From positions 1-11,240 of the forward strand of contig CANJCG010000053.1 of the NCBI GenBank assembly GCA_947472655.1: a stretch of 11,240 nucleotides of DNA. The letters run 5' to 3'. This document shows, piece by piece, positions 1 to 6,366 of this stretch. The translations under genes and the position numbers were made by a program. This stretch comes from Actinomycetota bacterium (GTDB lineage: Bacteria; Actinomycetota; Actinomycetes; S36-B12). Numbering within the stretch: position 1 is the first letter of the stretch; each line of letters starts with the position of its first letter. A model generated the notes under the pieces. That model made no database searches and was not told the DNA's origin. It saw nothing but the letters and a program-made list of their open reading frames with translations.

Positions 1-2145
1 ACGAACAGCAGGGTCTGCCGCACCCGGGCCAGTATCGATGGCCTTTCGGGTCGCGTTCACAAGTTCCATCGCCCGAGCAATTGCGACGTTGAACCTAAAT
101 GATTCCACTGCTTGTGACGCATCATGGATAGCTTTATGAGTGATCTTGCGAAGCGCGAGATCACCAGTAGCGAAGTCGACGCCAACAGGGCTAGTCACAT
201 CACCAGACAGCCGCCAAGCGCGAGCCAAGAATTTCTTGGATCCTCCAGGTGACACGTCAGACCAGTCAACATCATCTTCGGGTGGTCCGGCGAAAACCAT
301 GGTCAACCGAATTGCATCAACACCATGGTCATTGAGCTCATCCGAAAGCCGCACTAAGTTACCGCGGCTTTTACTCATTGCTGAGCCATCCATGACAACC
401 ATGCCTTGGTTCAACAATCGCGTAAATGGCTCAGTGAAATCCACGAGACCCATGTCGAACAGCACCTTGGTAAAGAATCGGCTATAGAGCAAATGCAAGA
501 TTGCGTGCGTAACGCCACCAACGTATTGATCAACTGGAAGCCACTGACGCGCTAACTCTGGATCAAATGCTGCTGTGTCATTTGTTGGATCGAGGTAGCG
601 CAAGTAATACCAAGATGAGTCGACGAATGTGTCCATCGTGTCGGTGTCGCGTACAGCTGGGCCAGCACACTTCGGGCAAGGCACATGCGACCATTCGGTA
701 GCTGCACCAAGCGGTGAGGAACCCTTGGGCTTGAGGTCTAAGCCTTCCGCAGATGGCAATCGCACTGGAAGCTCATCAAGCGGAACCGGAACTTCACCGC
801 AAGCAGGGCAATGAATGATCGGGATAGGTGCGCCCCAATAACGCTGACGTGAAATCAGCCAATCGCGCAAACGGTAATTTACCGCTTCTTTACCAGTTTT
901 GCGTTTCGCAAGAACTTCAATTATTGCTGCGATCGCTTCTTCTTTTCCAAGACCATCCAATGGTCCTGAATTCACATGCGGACCATCATCAGCCGTGGCA
1001 ACACCTGTGACTGCGGGATCCTCAACGGAAGCAACCACAACCCGAACGGGCAAGTCGAAGGTCTTGGCAAAATCAAGGTCACGTTGATCGTGAGCCGGAA
1101 CCGCCATGATCGCACCCGTGCCGTAGTCGGCAAGTACGTAATCCGATGCCCAAATAGGAATGCGTTCACCATTGACGGGGTTAATCGCATAACGCTCCAG
1201 GAACACACCGGTCTTTGACCGACTTGAATCCAACCGCTCCATGTCAGTGCTTTTACGCACTTCAGCAAGATATGAGGCGAAGGCGGCCTCAGCCGTAGTT
1301 CCAGCAGCCAGGTCTGCTGCAAGTTCTGAATCGACAGCAACGACGAAGAACGTCGCCCCAAACAATGTGTCAGGACGTGTTGTGTACACCGTGACAGGCT
1401 CGCTGCGTCCTTCGACTTCGAAGAGCACCTCAGCACCAGTTGATTTACCGATCCAGTTGCGTTGCATCAGCAGCACTTTTTCTGGCCAGTTGCCCTCGAG
1501 CTGTTTCATGTCATCGAGCAACCGGTCTGCGTAATCGGTAATTCGCAGGTACCACTGGTTCAACTTTTTCTTGGTGACTACAGAATCACAACGTTCACAA
1601 AGTCCACCGACCACCTGCTCGTTTGCCAATACCGTCTGACAAGTCGGGCACCAGTTGACAGCGCTGTCCTTGCGGTAAGCCAAACCACGTTCGTACATCT
1701 GCAGGAAGAACCACTGGGTCCACTTGTAATACTCAGGATCGCAGGTGTTGAAAACCCGATCCCAGTCAAATGAACATGCGTAACGTCGCATCGACACTTT
1801 CTGTTGCTCAATGTTTTCGTAGGTCCATTCAATCGGATCAGAGGACCGCTTGATCGCTGCATTTTCTGCTGGTAAACCGAATGCATCCCAACCAATTGGG
1901 TGCATCACATTGAATCCCTGCTGCACCCAATAACGAGCAACAACATCACCTAAGGCATAGGCCTCTGCGTGACCCATATGGAGATCGCCAGATGGGTACG
2001 GGAACATGTCCAATACGTACTTCTTAGGCCGTGGATCGTCGGCGGTTCCGGAACGGAACGGAGCAATCTGGTCCCACACCGGGAGCCAACGCTCCTGGAT
2101 CGCCTCGAAGTCATAAAAACCAGGCTCAATTGCGGACTCGCTCAC
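1..2145 (-). CDS. leuS: Leucyl-tRNA synthetase (LeuRS), 3' end outside window
   Basis: Cytoplasmic class I aminoacyl-tRNA synthetase that charges tRNA-Leu with leucine. The first 715 codons are visible and the frame is still open at base 1, so the C-terminal part of the tRNA-binding region is missing only because the window ends. Seen in order: the HIGH-type motif HMGH at residues 56-59 (within YPSGDLHMGHAEAY); a zinc-type knuckle CPTC...CERC; the CP1 editing domain with TTRPDTLFGATFF and later GTGAIMAVPAHDQRD; RDWLISRQRYWGAP; a second knuckle CPAC...CPKC; DTMDTFVDSSWYYLRY; and the KMSKS loop in the form AMSKS (589-593). The GTG start at 2145 is chosen because AGGAAATC precedes it directly (purine-rich GGAAAGG at 2151-2157) and the protein begins with a normal LeuRS N-terminus (FYDFEAIQERW). 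The upstream gene on the same strand is gabT, 133 bp away. Family identification is certain; the AMSKS form may be normal for the lineage. Confidence 0.97.
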   Translation of the reverse strand, partial: MSESAIEPGFYDFEAIQERWLPVWDQIAPFRSGTADDPRPKKYVLDMFPYPSGDLHMGHAEAYALGDVVARYWVQQGFNVMHPIGWDAFGLPAENAAIKRSSDPIEWTYENIEQQKVSMRRYACSFDWDRVFNTCDPEYYKWTQWFFLQMYERGLAYRKDSAVNWCPTCQTVLANEQVVGGLCERCDSVVTKKKLNQWYLRITDYADRLLDDMKQLEGNWPEKVLLMQRNWIGKSTGAEVLFEVEGRSEPVTVYTTRPDTLFGATFFVVAVDSELAADLAAGTTAEAAFASYLAEVRKSTDMERLDSSRSKTGVFLERYAINPVNGERIPIWASDYVLADYGTGAIMAVPAHDQRDLDFAKTFDLPVRVVVASVEDPAVTGVATADDGPHVNSGPLDGLGKEEAIAAIIEVLAKRKTGKEAVNYRLRDWLISRQRYWGAPIPIIHCPACGEVPVPLDELPVRLPSAEGLDLKPKGSSPLGAATEWSHVPCPKCAGPAVRDTDTMDTFVDSSWYYLRYLDPTNDTAAFDPELARQWLPVDQYVGGVTHAILHLLYSRFFTKVLFDMGLVDFTEPFTRLLNQGMVVMDGSAMSKSRGNLVRLSDELNDHGVDAIRLTMVFAGPPEDDVDWSDVSPGGSKKFLARAWRLSGDVTSPVGVDFATGDLALRKITHKAIHDASQAVESFRFNVAIARAMELVNATRKAIDTGPGAADPAVR

Positions 2146-2166
2146 GATTTCCTTTCCAAGATCAAG

Positions 2167-2176
2167 GGCTTAAGCC
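2167..2176. repeat. 10-bp perfect palindrome GGCTTAAGCC before leuS
   Basis: GGCTTAAGCC is self-complementary over all 10 bases and sits 22-31 nt upstream of the leuS GTG, next to the candidate -10 box. A loopless palindrome at this place could be a small operator half-site or a chance word. No T-run follows, so it is not a terminator. Confidence 0.35.
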
Positions 2177-2205
2177 TATCTAGCAACACAATGCCCAAGT
2201 GCGAA
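2177..2205 (-). promoter_or_regulatory. Possible leuS promoter
   Basis: The 133-bp gap between gabT and leuS (2146-2278) holds a weak candidate promoter on the minus strand: a -35-like TTCGCA (2200-2205) and a -10-like TAGATA (2177-2182), 17 nt apart. Transcription would start near 2170, giving a leader of about 25 nt that contains the leuS ribosome-binding site. The hexamers match consensus only partly (4/6 and 3/6). I see no T-box-like leader (there is no room for one) and no convincing terminator for gabT in this gap, so read-through from gabT is also possible. Confidence 0.25.
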
Positions 2206-2278
2206 CCGATCCCCTAAACATCATCAGCATGAAAGCTGGGTTCACCATGGTCGGGGCCTTGCGCGTGGGCTAGGTGCT

Positions 2279-3628
2279 TCAGAGCGAAGCCAGGGATGCA
2301 AAGCCCTGCTCTAGAACCTGAAGTGCATCCAGGAGTAGAGCATCGGTAATCACAAGTGGCGGAAGGAAGCGAATCACGTTGTTGTAAGTGCCGGCCGTCA
2401 GAATCAATACGCCCTGACTCTGGCAGTACTTCACTACCGCGTTCACTGCCTCGGCATTTGGCTCTTTGGTGCCGGGGTAGACCAGTTCGATGGCCTGCAT
2501 CGCACCGCGCCCGCGAACCTCGCCAATGACTGGGTAACGAGCAGCCAAGGCTGTCAGCGATTCATTCAATATCTGACCGATATGAATGGCACGTTCCATC
2601 AAATGGTCTTGCTCAATGCTCTCGATCGCACCAAGAGCTGCGGCGCAAGCCACAGGGTTGCCACCATAAGTGCCACCCAAGCCGCCTGCGTGAACTGAGT
2701 CCATAATTTCGGCTCGCCCTGTTACTGCAGCAAGGGGTAACCCTCCGGCAATGCCCTTGGCCAAGGTCATGAGATCAGGAATAACCCCTTCCTCGTTGAC
2801 TGCGAAGAGGTCTCCAGTGCGGGCAAAACCGGATTGCACTTCATCAGCTATGAAGACGATGCCGTTTTCTTTTGCATAGTCAGCCAGCCCTGGCATGAAG
2901 CCTTGCGGCGGAACAATGAAACCACCTTCACCAAGAATCGGTTCGATCAAAATTGCTGCAACGTTATGTGCACCAATTTCTTTTTCGATCTTCAATGTGA
3001 TTTCGTCCAGCGAATCTTGGGTGATGGTGTCAAGGCTGCCCGGCCAACGGTAAGAGTAAGGAAGTGGCATTCGATAAATCTCATTTGCGAATGGGCCGAA
3101 ACCTTCTTTGTATGGAAGGTTTTTCGCAGTTAATGCCATCGTAAGATTGGTGCGTCCGTGATAGGCATGTTCAAAGACAACGATTGCTGGGCGTTTGGTG
3201 TAATGACGAGCAATCTTGATTGCGTTCTCCACGGCCTCAGCACCGGAGTTGACTAATAAAGACTTCTTTGGGTGATCGCCTGGCGTGATGGCATTAAGCG
3301 CTTCGCACACTTCGATGTAGCCCATGTATGGGGCCACAGTGAAACAGGTATGAGTGAGTGCTTGCACTTGCTCAATGACTCGAGCCACGACTCGAGAGTT
3401 CGTGTTACCAACATTCGTTACGCCAATACCTGAACCAAGATCGATGATGCAGTTGCCATCGATATCTTGCAAGATTGCATCGTGCGCACGCTCGATGACA
3501 ACCGGAATAGCGATTCCCAAGCCTGCTGACGTTGCTGCGGCTCGACGTTTAAGAGCTTCTACTGATTTTGGTCCGGGGATGGGAGTCACCAATCGGCGCT
3601 CTTGGACTAGGGAAGTCTCAACCGTCAT
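2279..3628 (-). CDS. gabT: 4-aminobutyrate aminotransferase (GABA transaminase)
   Basis: PLP-dependent class III aminotransferase of 449 residues, which I recall as the length of mycobacterial GabT. It moves the omega-amino group of GABA (family members also use 5-aminovalerate and similar compounds) to 2-oxoglutarate, giving succinate semialdehyde and glutamate in the cytoplasm. Seen: the actinobacterial N-terminus ERRLVTPIPGP; IDLGSGIGVTNVG; the PLP phosphate-binding stretch NSGAEAVENAIKIAR (from 127); HAYHGRTNLTMALT; the cofactor aspartate D262 in IADEVQSGFARTGD; the Schiff-base lysine K291 in LAKGIAGGLPL; and GGLGGTYGGNPVACAAAL. ATG at 3628 is the start; no Shine-Dalgarno precedes it, but a TACACT -10 box ends 7 nt upstream, so the mRNA is probably leaderless. 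It is divergent from a diamine-forming type of decarboxylase, which suggests a role in diamine or omega-amino-acid metabolism. No succinate-semialdehyde dehydrogenase is present in the window. Substrate range is inferred. Confidence 0.93.
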   Translation of the reverse strand: MTVETSLVQERRLVTPIPGPKSVEALKRRAAATSAGLGIAIPVVIERAHDAILQDIDGNCIIDLGSGIGVTNVGNTNSRVVARVIEQVQALTHTCFTVAPYMGYIEVCEALNAITPGDHPKKSLLVNSGAEAVENAIKIARHYTKRPAIVVFEHAYHGRTNLTMALTAKNLPYKEGFGPFANEIYRMPLPYSYRWPGSLDTITQDSLDEITLKIEKEIGAHNVAAILIEPILGEGGFIVPPQGFMPGLADYAKENGIVFIADEVQSGFARTGDLFAVNEEGVIPDLMTLAKGIAGGLPLAAVTGRAEIMDSVHAGGLGGTYGGNPVACAAALGAIESIEQDHLMERAIHIGQILNESLTALAARYPVIGEVRGRGAMQAIELVYPGTKEPNAEAVNAVVKYCQSQGVLILTAGTYNNVIRFLPPLVITDALLLDALQVLEQGFASLASL

Positions 3629-3635
3629 GTGAAAA

Positions 3636-3641
3636 AGTGTA
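3636..3641 (-). promoter_or_regulatory. -10 box of gabT, leaderless arrangement
   Basis: On the minus strand TACACT (4/6 to TATAAT, fitting the actinobacterial TAnnnT rule) is followed by 7 nt and then the gabT ATG, so transcription would start at or within a base of the A of ATG. No purine-rich ribosome-binding site lies in this spacer (TTTTCAC). No clear -35 hexamer is visible. Leaderless mRNAs of this layout are common in actinobacteria. Confidence 0.5.
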
Positions 3642-3673
3642 AGGCTTGCGCGTAACTGCTCGCGCCAGGCCGT

Positions 3674-3679
3674 TATCCT
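3674..3679 (+). promoter_or_regulatory. -10 box of the decarboxylase gene, leaderless arrangement
   Basis: TATCCT fits TAnnnT and is separated by 6 nt (TCCAAT) from the GTG start at 3686, the spacing expected when transcription begins on the start codon. No Shine-Dalgarno is present. The box lies 33 bp from the opposing gabT -10 box, so two divergent polymerases could not easily occupy the 57-bp gap together. Confidence 0.45.
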
Positions 3680-3685
3680 TCCAAT

Positions 3686-5116
3686 GTGAGTGAATTGCGT
3701 GACAGCGCGCCCCTACTCGATGCGTATCTCTCTTATTTTGAGACTCAGCACACGCCCTTCACGATTCCTGGGCATAAACAGCAGGCTGGGCGCCTTGATC
3801 TTGGTCTTGGTCAGGTGGTTGATATTGATACGCCGCTCTACGGCGGACTCGATGAAATCAAGCTCACTCATCAGGTCTTACACAAGGCTGAGGAACTCGC
3901 GGCAAAAGCCTGGCAAGGCGACTGGGCACGATTCTCAACAGGCGGCTCCACCCACGCCAACCAAGCAGTGATCTTCGCTCTTGGTCGCCCGGGCGATCGC
4001 GTCGCTGTGAGTCGTACGGCCCATCGCTCAGTTCTTAGTGCTCTCGTGCTTGCCGGTCTTGAACCAATCTGGATGATGCCTGAGATTGACGAGACAACCG
4101 GAGTGCCTATTGGAATTTCGTTATCTGAGTTTGAAAAAACTCTTGCTTCCAATCCAATAGCAGTATTGCTTACTGAGCCCGGCTACCTAGGAACGATTTC
4201 TGACTTACCGCCGCTGATCGCGCGAGCTCACGAATTCGGCATTCCGGTGATCTTGGATGCAGCCTGGGGTGGGCATTTTGGTTTTCATCCAGAACTTCCA
4301 CAACATGCCATGCAGTTGGAAGCCGACGCTCTCATTACGAGTATGCACAAGACTCTGCCTGGGTATAGCGCATCTGCCTTGCTTGTCGCTCGAATGCAAT
4401 TTCTTAATATCGATCGCCTCGAACAAAGTTTTGAGACCACCCACACCACGTCTCCTGCCGGCGCTCCCCTTGCATCAATAGATGGTTGCCGTGCGCTCCT
4501 TGTTTCTCGAGGTGAAGAACTTCTGAGTAGCCTCATCGAACAGGTGAATTTCTTCAAGGCGCGGGTGCAGCGCGAATTTTCTCAGACGATATTTCTTAAC
4601 GCTTCCGATTTTCCAACAGGAAGATTTGACCCGGTGAAAATAGTCCTCCGGGCAAATCAACTGGGTGCTTCAGGCGTTGAAATCGAACAAGCATTGATCA
4701 CGCAAGGAATCCGAGTGGAAATGGCTGACCGCGACACTCTCGTTTTCCTTGCCACGCTCGCTGACACGCCAAATGACTTTGAAGTACTCGCCAGCGCCCT
4801 CATCCCGATTCTGAAAGCAGTCGAATCACAACCGCGACAAAGTGCAACAGCACTGAGTTGGTCGGTCGTTCCCAAGATAGCGATATCTATGCGGGAGGCT
4901 TATTTCGCACAAACTGAAATGGTGCCGTGGGCAGATGCTGTTGGTCGGATATCAGCGGACCTCATTGCCCCGTATCCACCCGGAGTGGCGGTTGTAGCGC
5001 CCGGTGAAGTGCTTACTGAAGCGATCATTACTGGGTTATTAACTTCGAAGGCTGCGGGTGTACGTATTGCTTACGCAACCGATGCCACCTTGGAGCATTA
5101 CCGTGTTGTTCAGTAA
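3686..5116 (+). CDS. Orn/Lys/Arg decarboxylase family protein (PLP fold type I)
   Basis: PLP enzyme of 476 residues, the size of the short SpeA/YaaO-like members rather than the larger E. coli-type inducible decarboxylases. Family members release CO2 from arginine, lysine or ornithine to give agmatine, cadaverine or putrescine; the substrate here cannot be read from sequence. Seen: FTIPGHKQQ (26-33); DTPLYGGLDEI; the cofactor-binding region FSTGGSTHANQAVIFAL (83-99); TEPGYLGTISDLPPL; the aspartate D191 in ILDAAWGGHFGFH; the Schiff-base lysine K222 in SMHKTLPGYSAS; and the C-terminal-domain signature APYPPGVAVVAPGE (428-441). Around the lysine it departs from the family pattern as I remember it: Pro-Gly follows KTL and Ala replaces the usual Gln. 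GTG at 3686 is the start; the ATG two bases upstream runs straight into TGA. It is divergent from gabT and convergent with tRNA-Ala, whose 3' end is 7 nt past its stop. It is the only protein gene on the plus strand here. Confidence 0.88.
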   Translation: MSELRDSAPLLDAYLSYFETQHTPFTIPGHKQQAGRLDLGLGQVVDIDTPLYGGLDEIKLTHQVLHKAEELAAKAWQGDWARFSTGGSTHANQAVIFALGRPGDRVAVSRTAHRSVLSALVLAGLEPIWMMPEIDETTGVPIGISLSEFEKTLASNPIAVLLTEPGYLGTISDLPPLIARAHEFGIPVILDAAWGGHFGFHPELPQHAMQLEADALITSMHKTLPGYSASALLVARMQFLNIDRLEQSFETTHTTSPAGAPLASIDGCRALLVSRGEELLSSLIEQVNFFKARVQREFSQTIFLNASDFPTGRFDPVKIVLRANQLGASGVEIEQALITQGIRVEMADRDTLVFLATLADTPNDFEVLASALIPILKAVESQPRQSATALSWSVVPKIAISMREAYFAQTEMVPWADAVGRISADLIAPYPPGVAVVAPGEVLTEAIITGLLTSKAAGVRIAYATDATLEHYRVVQ

Positions 5117-5123
5117 CCAGAAT

Positions 5124-5199
5124 TGGTGGAGCTGAGGGGACTCGAACCCCTGACCCCCTGCATGCCATGCAGGTGCGCTACCAGCTGCGCCACAGCCCC
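5124..5199 (-). tRNA. tRNA-Ala, anticodon GGC
   Basis: A full cloverleaf can be drawn on the minus strand: 7-bp acceptor stem GGGGCTG/CAGCTCC, D arm GCGC/GCGC with an 8-nt loop (AGCTGGTA), anticodon stem CCTGC/GCAGG with loop ATGGCAT, a 5-nt variable loop, T arm AGGGG/CCCCT with loop TTCGAGT, and discriminator A. The anticodon GGC is at 5164-5166. The third acceptor pair is G-T, i.e. the G3:U70 pair that identifies tRNA-Ala, which confirms the assignment independently of the anticodon. The 3' CCA is encoded (5124-5126). The body is 73 nt plus CCA. It reads GCC codons and by wobble GCU. It lies downstream of the phosphatase gene and faces the end of the decarboxylase gene. Confidence 0.97.
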
Positions 5200-5232
5200 A
5201 AGTATCAGCTACTTGCCAACACGGGAACCAGA

Positions 5233-5260
5233 ATCATATCTGGCGCAGTGGGGATGAGAA
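5233..5260 (-). promoter_or_regulatory. Probable promoter of tRNA-Ala
   Basis: Between the phosphatase stop and the tRNA the minus strand shows TTCTCA (5255-5260, 4/6 to TTGACA), a 16-nt spacer and TATGAT (5233-5238, 5/6 to TATAAT). Transcription would start near 5226 and leave a leader of roughly 25-30 nt for RNase P to remove. This is the best sigma70-type match I found in the window. It would let the tRNA be expressed independently of the upstream operon. Confidence 0.5.
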
Positions 5261-5292
5261 TTTCACCCCTGCTCATTATCCTTTCGCCACAG

Positions 5293-5925
5293 TCATAGTT
5301 CCGCAACGCGAGTGTTGTACTCCTGCAATCGCCAAGCCGGACCCGTGGGTGTCTGTGTTTCCACTGCAATTGACCAAGCACAGTTAGGCATGACAGCGAA
5401 GATTGGCCACTTCTCGAGTGGCAGATCAAGCAGTGCTGCGATACCCGACATTGCCGCAGCTCCGTGGGTCACACATACCAGTGTCTGACCTGGACCAATG
5501 TGAGCCAGCCCTCGATTAACTGCTGCACTGACGCGAGCCGCAACTTCAGTTCGTGTTTCACCATGGAGCCCTGGCCGAATATTTGTTCCGGCAATCCACT
5601 CTTGTAAATCTTGTGTATGTTCGCGCTCAATATCAGCGCGAAACATCCCCTGCCATACGCCGACAAAGGTTTCACGCAGTCCTTCGTCGAGAACTACTTC
5701 TAGGCCAAGTGCATCAGCAAGCGGCATCGCAGTGTGATGAGCGCGTTGCAAATCCGAAGACAAAATGTATGCCGGTTTAAGCTTTGCAAGTTGCAATGCA
5801 GCCGCGGCCGCTTGCTTAATTCCAGTCTCATCCAACATGGAATCGGACTGACCTTGAAATCGCGAAGAAGCGTTCCAATCTGTTCGACCATGCCGCCAAA
5901 ACACCACTCGACGTGGTTGGTTCAC
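5293..5925 (-). CDS. Histidine phosphatase family protein (phosphoglycerate-mutase-like; GpgP-type neighbourhood)
   Basis: Cytoplasmic phosphatase of 210 residues from the two-histidine superfamily, which works through a phosphohistidine intermediate. The core residues are present: R11-H12-G13 in FWRHGRTDWN (H12 the nucleophile), R61 in SSDLQRAHHTA, the acid E85 in LRETFVGVWQG, and the second histidine H154 in CVTHGAAAM. In Mycobacterium the gene beside nadD and rsfS (Rv2419c) encodes glucosyl-3-phosphoglycerate phosphatase GpgP, so the same position suggests orthology. The other genes of that pathway are not in view, so the substrate stays open; a broad phosphatase role is the main alternative. 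The GTG start at 5925 is well supported: AAGGAG (5933-5938) lies 7 nt upstream, and the start overlaps the rsfS stop as GTGA, implying coupled translation. It is the last protein gene of the minus-strand train. Confidence 0.88.
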   Translation of the reverse strand: MNQPRRVVFWRHGRTDWNASSRFQGQSDSMLDETGIKQAAAAALQLAKLKPAYILSSDLQRAHHTAMPLADALGLEVVLDEGLRETFVGVWQGMFRADIEREHTQDLQEWIAGTNIRPGLHGETRTEVAARVSAAVNRGLAHIGPGQTLVCVTHGAAAMSGIAALLDLPLEKWPIFAVMPNCAWSIAVETQTPTGPAWRLQEYNTRVAEL

Positions 5926-6317
5926 TCAGGCACTCCTTGCACCTCGCGTGGCAGGTGTACTTCTGCGGGAAGCTCAATAAGTGGGCAGTCTTTCCAAAGG
6001 CGCTCAATTGCGTAGTGAATGCGTTCTTCGGCAACCTGTACATGCACAACAATGTCGCCGTAATCCAGCAAGACCCAGCGGGCTTGTTGTTCGCCCTCGC
6101 GGCGTAATGGCTTCTCGCCAATCTTGCGTAGACGTTCTTCAACTGCGTCAACTATGGCCTTAACCTGTGGCTCATTGGCGCCTGTGGCCATCAAGAAGAC
6201 CTCAGTAATTGCGATCGCTTCACTGACATCGATGGCAATAATTTCTGTCGCCAGTTTGTCGGAGGCAGCTAACGCTGCTTCAATCGCCAAATTCTTGGCT
6301 GCTTCAGTCGCGCTCAA
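5922..6317 (-). CDS. rsfS: Ribosomal silencing factor RsfS
   Basis: RsfS (Iojap/DUF143 family) of 131 residues. Known members bind protein uL14 of the large ribosomal subunit and block joining with the small subunit, lowering translation in starvation or stationary phase. Seen: the helical N-terminus, the core TEVFLMATGANEPQVKAIVDA (38-58), WVLLDYGDIVVHV (81-93) and ERLWKDCPLIELP (105-117), all hallmarks of the family. The start is TTG at 6317: an in-frame TAG lies just 12 nt upstream, and AAAAGGA sits 5 nt before the TTG, so no ATG or GTG alternative exists without losing the N-terminal helix. It overlaps the downstream phosphatase gene by 4 nt (GTGA). The order nadD, LytR_C protein, rsfS is as I recall it for streptomycete-type actinobacteria. 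Confidence 0.95.
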   Translation of the reverse strand: MSATEAAKNLAIEAALAASDKLATEIIAIDVSEAIAITEVFLMATGANEPQVKAIVDAVEERLRKIGEKPLRREGEQQARWVLLDYGDIVVHVQVAEERIHYAIERLWKDCPLIELPAEVHLPREVQGVPE

Positions 6318-6334
6318 GGTGATCCTTTTCTAGG

Positions 6335-6348
6335 TCCGGATACCCGGA
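6335..6348 (-). other. Small hairpin between the LytR_C gene and rsfS
   Basis: TCCGG-GTAT-CCGGA forms a perfect 5-bp stem with a 4-nt loop in the 49-nt spacer, about 10 nt before the rsfS ribosome-binding site. No T-run follows, so it is not an intrinsic terminator. It may be a processing or stability element, or chance. This is the longest spacer inside the nadD-LytR_C-rsfS-phosphatase segment. Confidence 0.35.
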
Positions 6349-6366
6349 TGTATGGCTGCAAGCCTC

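Noticed and set aside
972..1436. 154-codon open frame on the minus strand inside leuS
   Set aside because: It lies in a different frame of the same strand as leuS, whose conserved domains cover the whole stretch; its composition (Ser, Arg, Leu, Cys rich) is typical of a shadow frame.
140..2217. Several plus-strand open frames opposite leuS
   Set aside because: All lie antisense to well-conserved LeuRS coding sequence, show no recognisable domain and have no supporting start signals.
2146..2278. T-box or other riboswitch ahead of leuS
   Set aside because: The gap is only 133 bp and the T-box core and the antiterminator bulge could not be found; no terminator hairpin with a T-run is present.
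2200..2278. Intrinsic terminator after gabT
   Set aside because: Only a 4-bp stem (CAGC/GCTG) is visible and no T-run follows.
5124..5199. Integration (att) site for a mobile element at the tRNA-Ala 3' end
   Set aside because: No second copy of the tRNA 3' end, no integrase gene and no foreign-looking genes lie on either side; the neighbours are metabolic genes.
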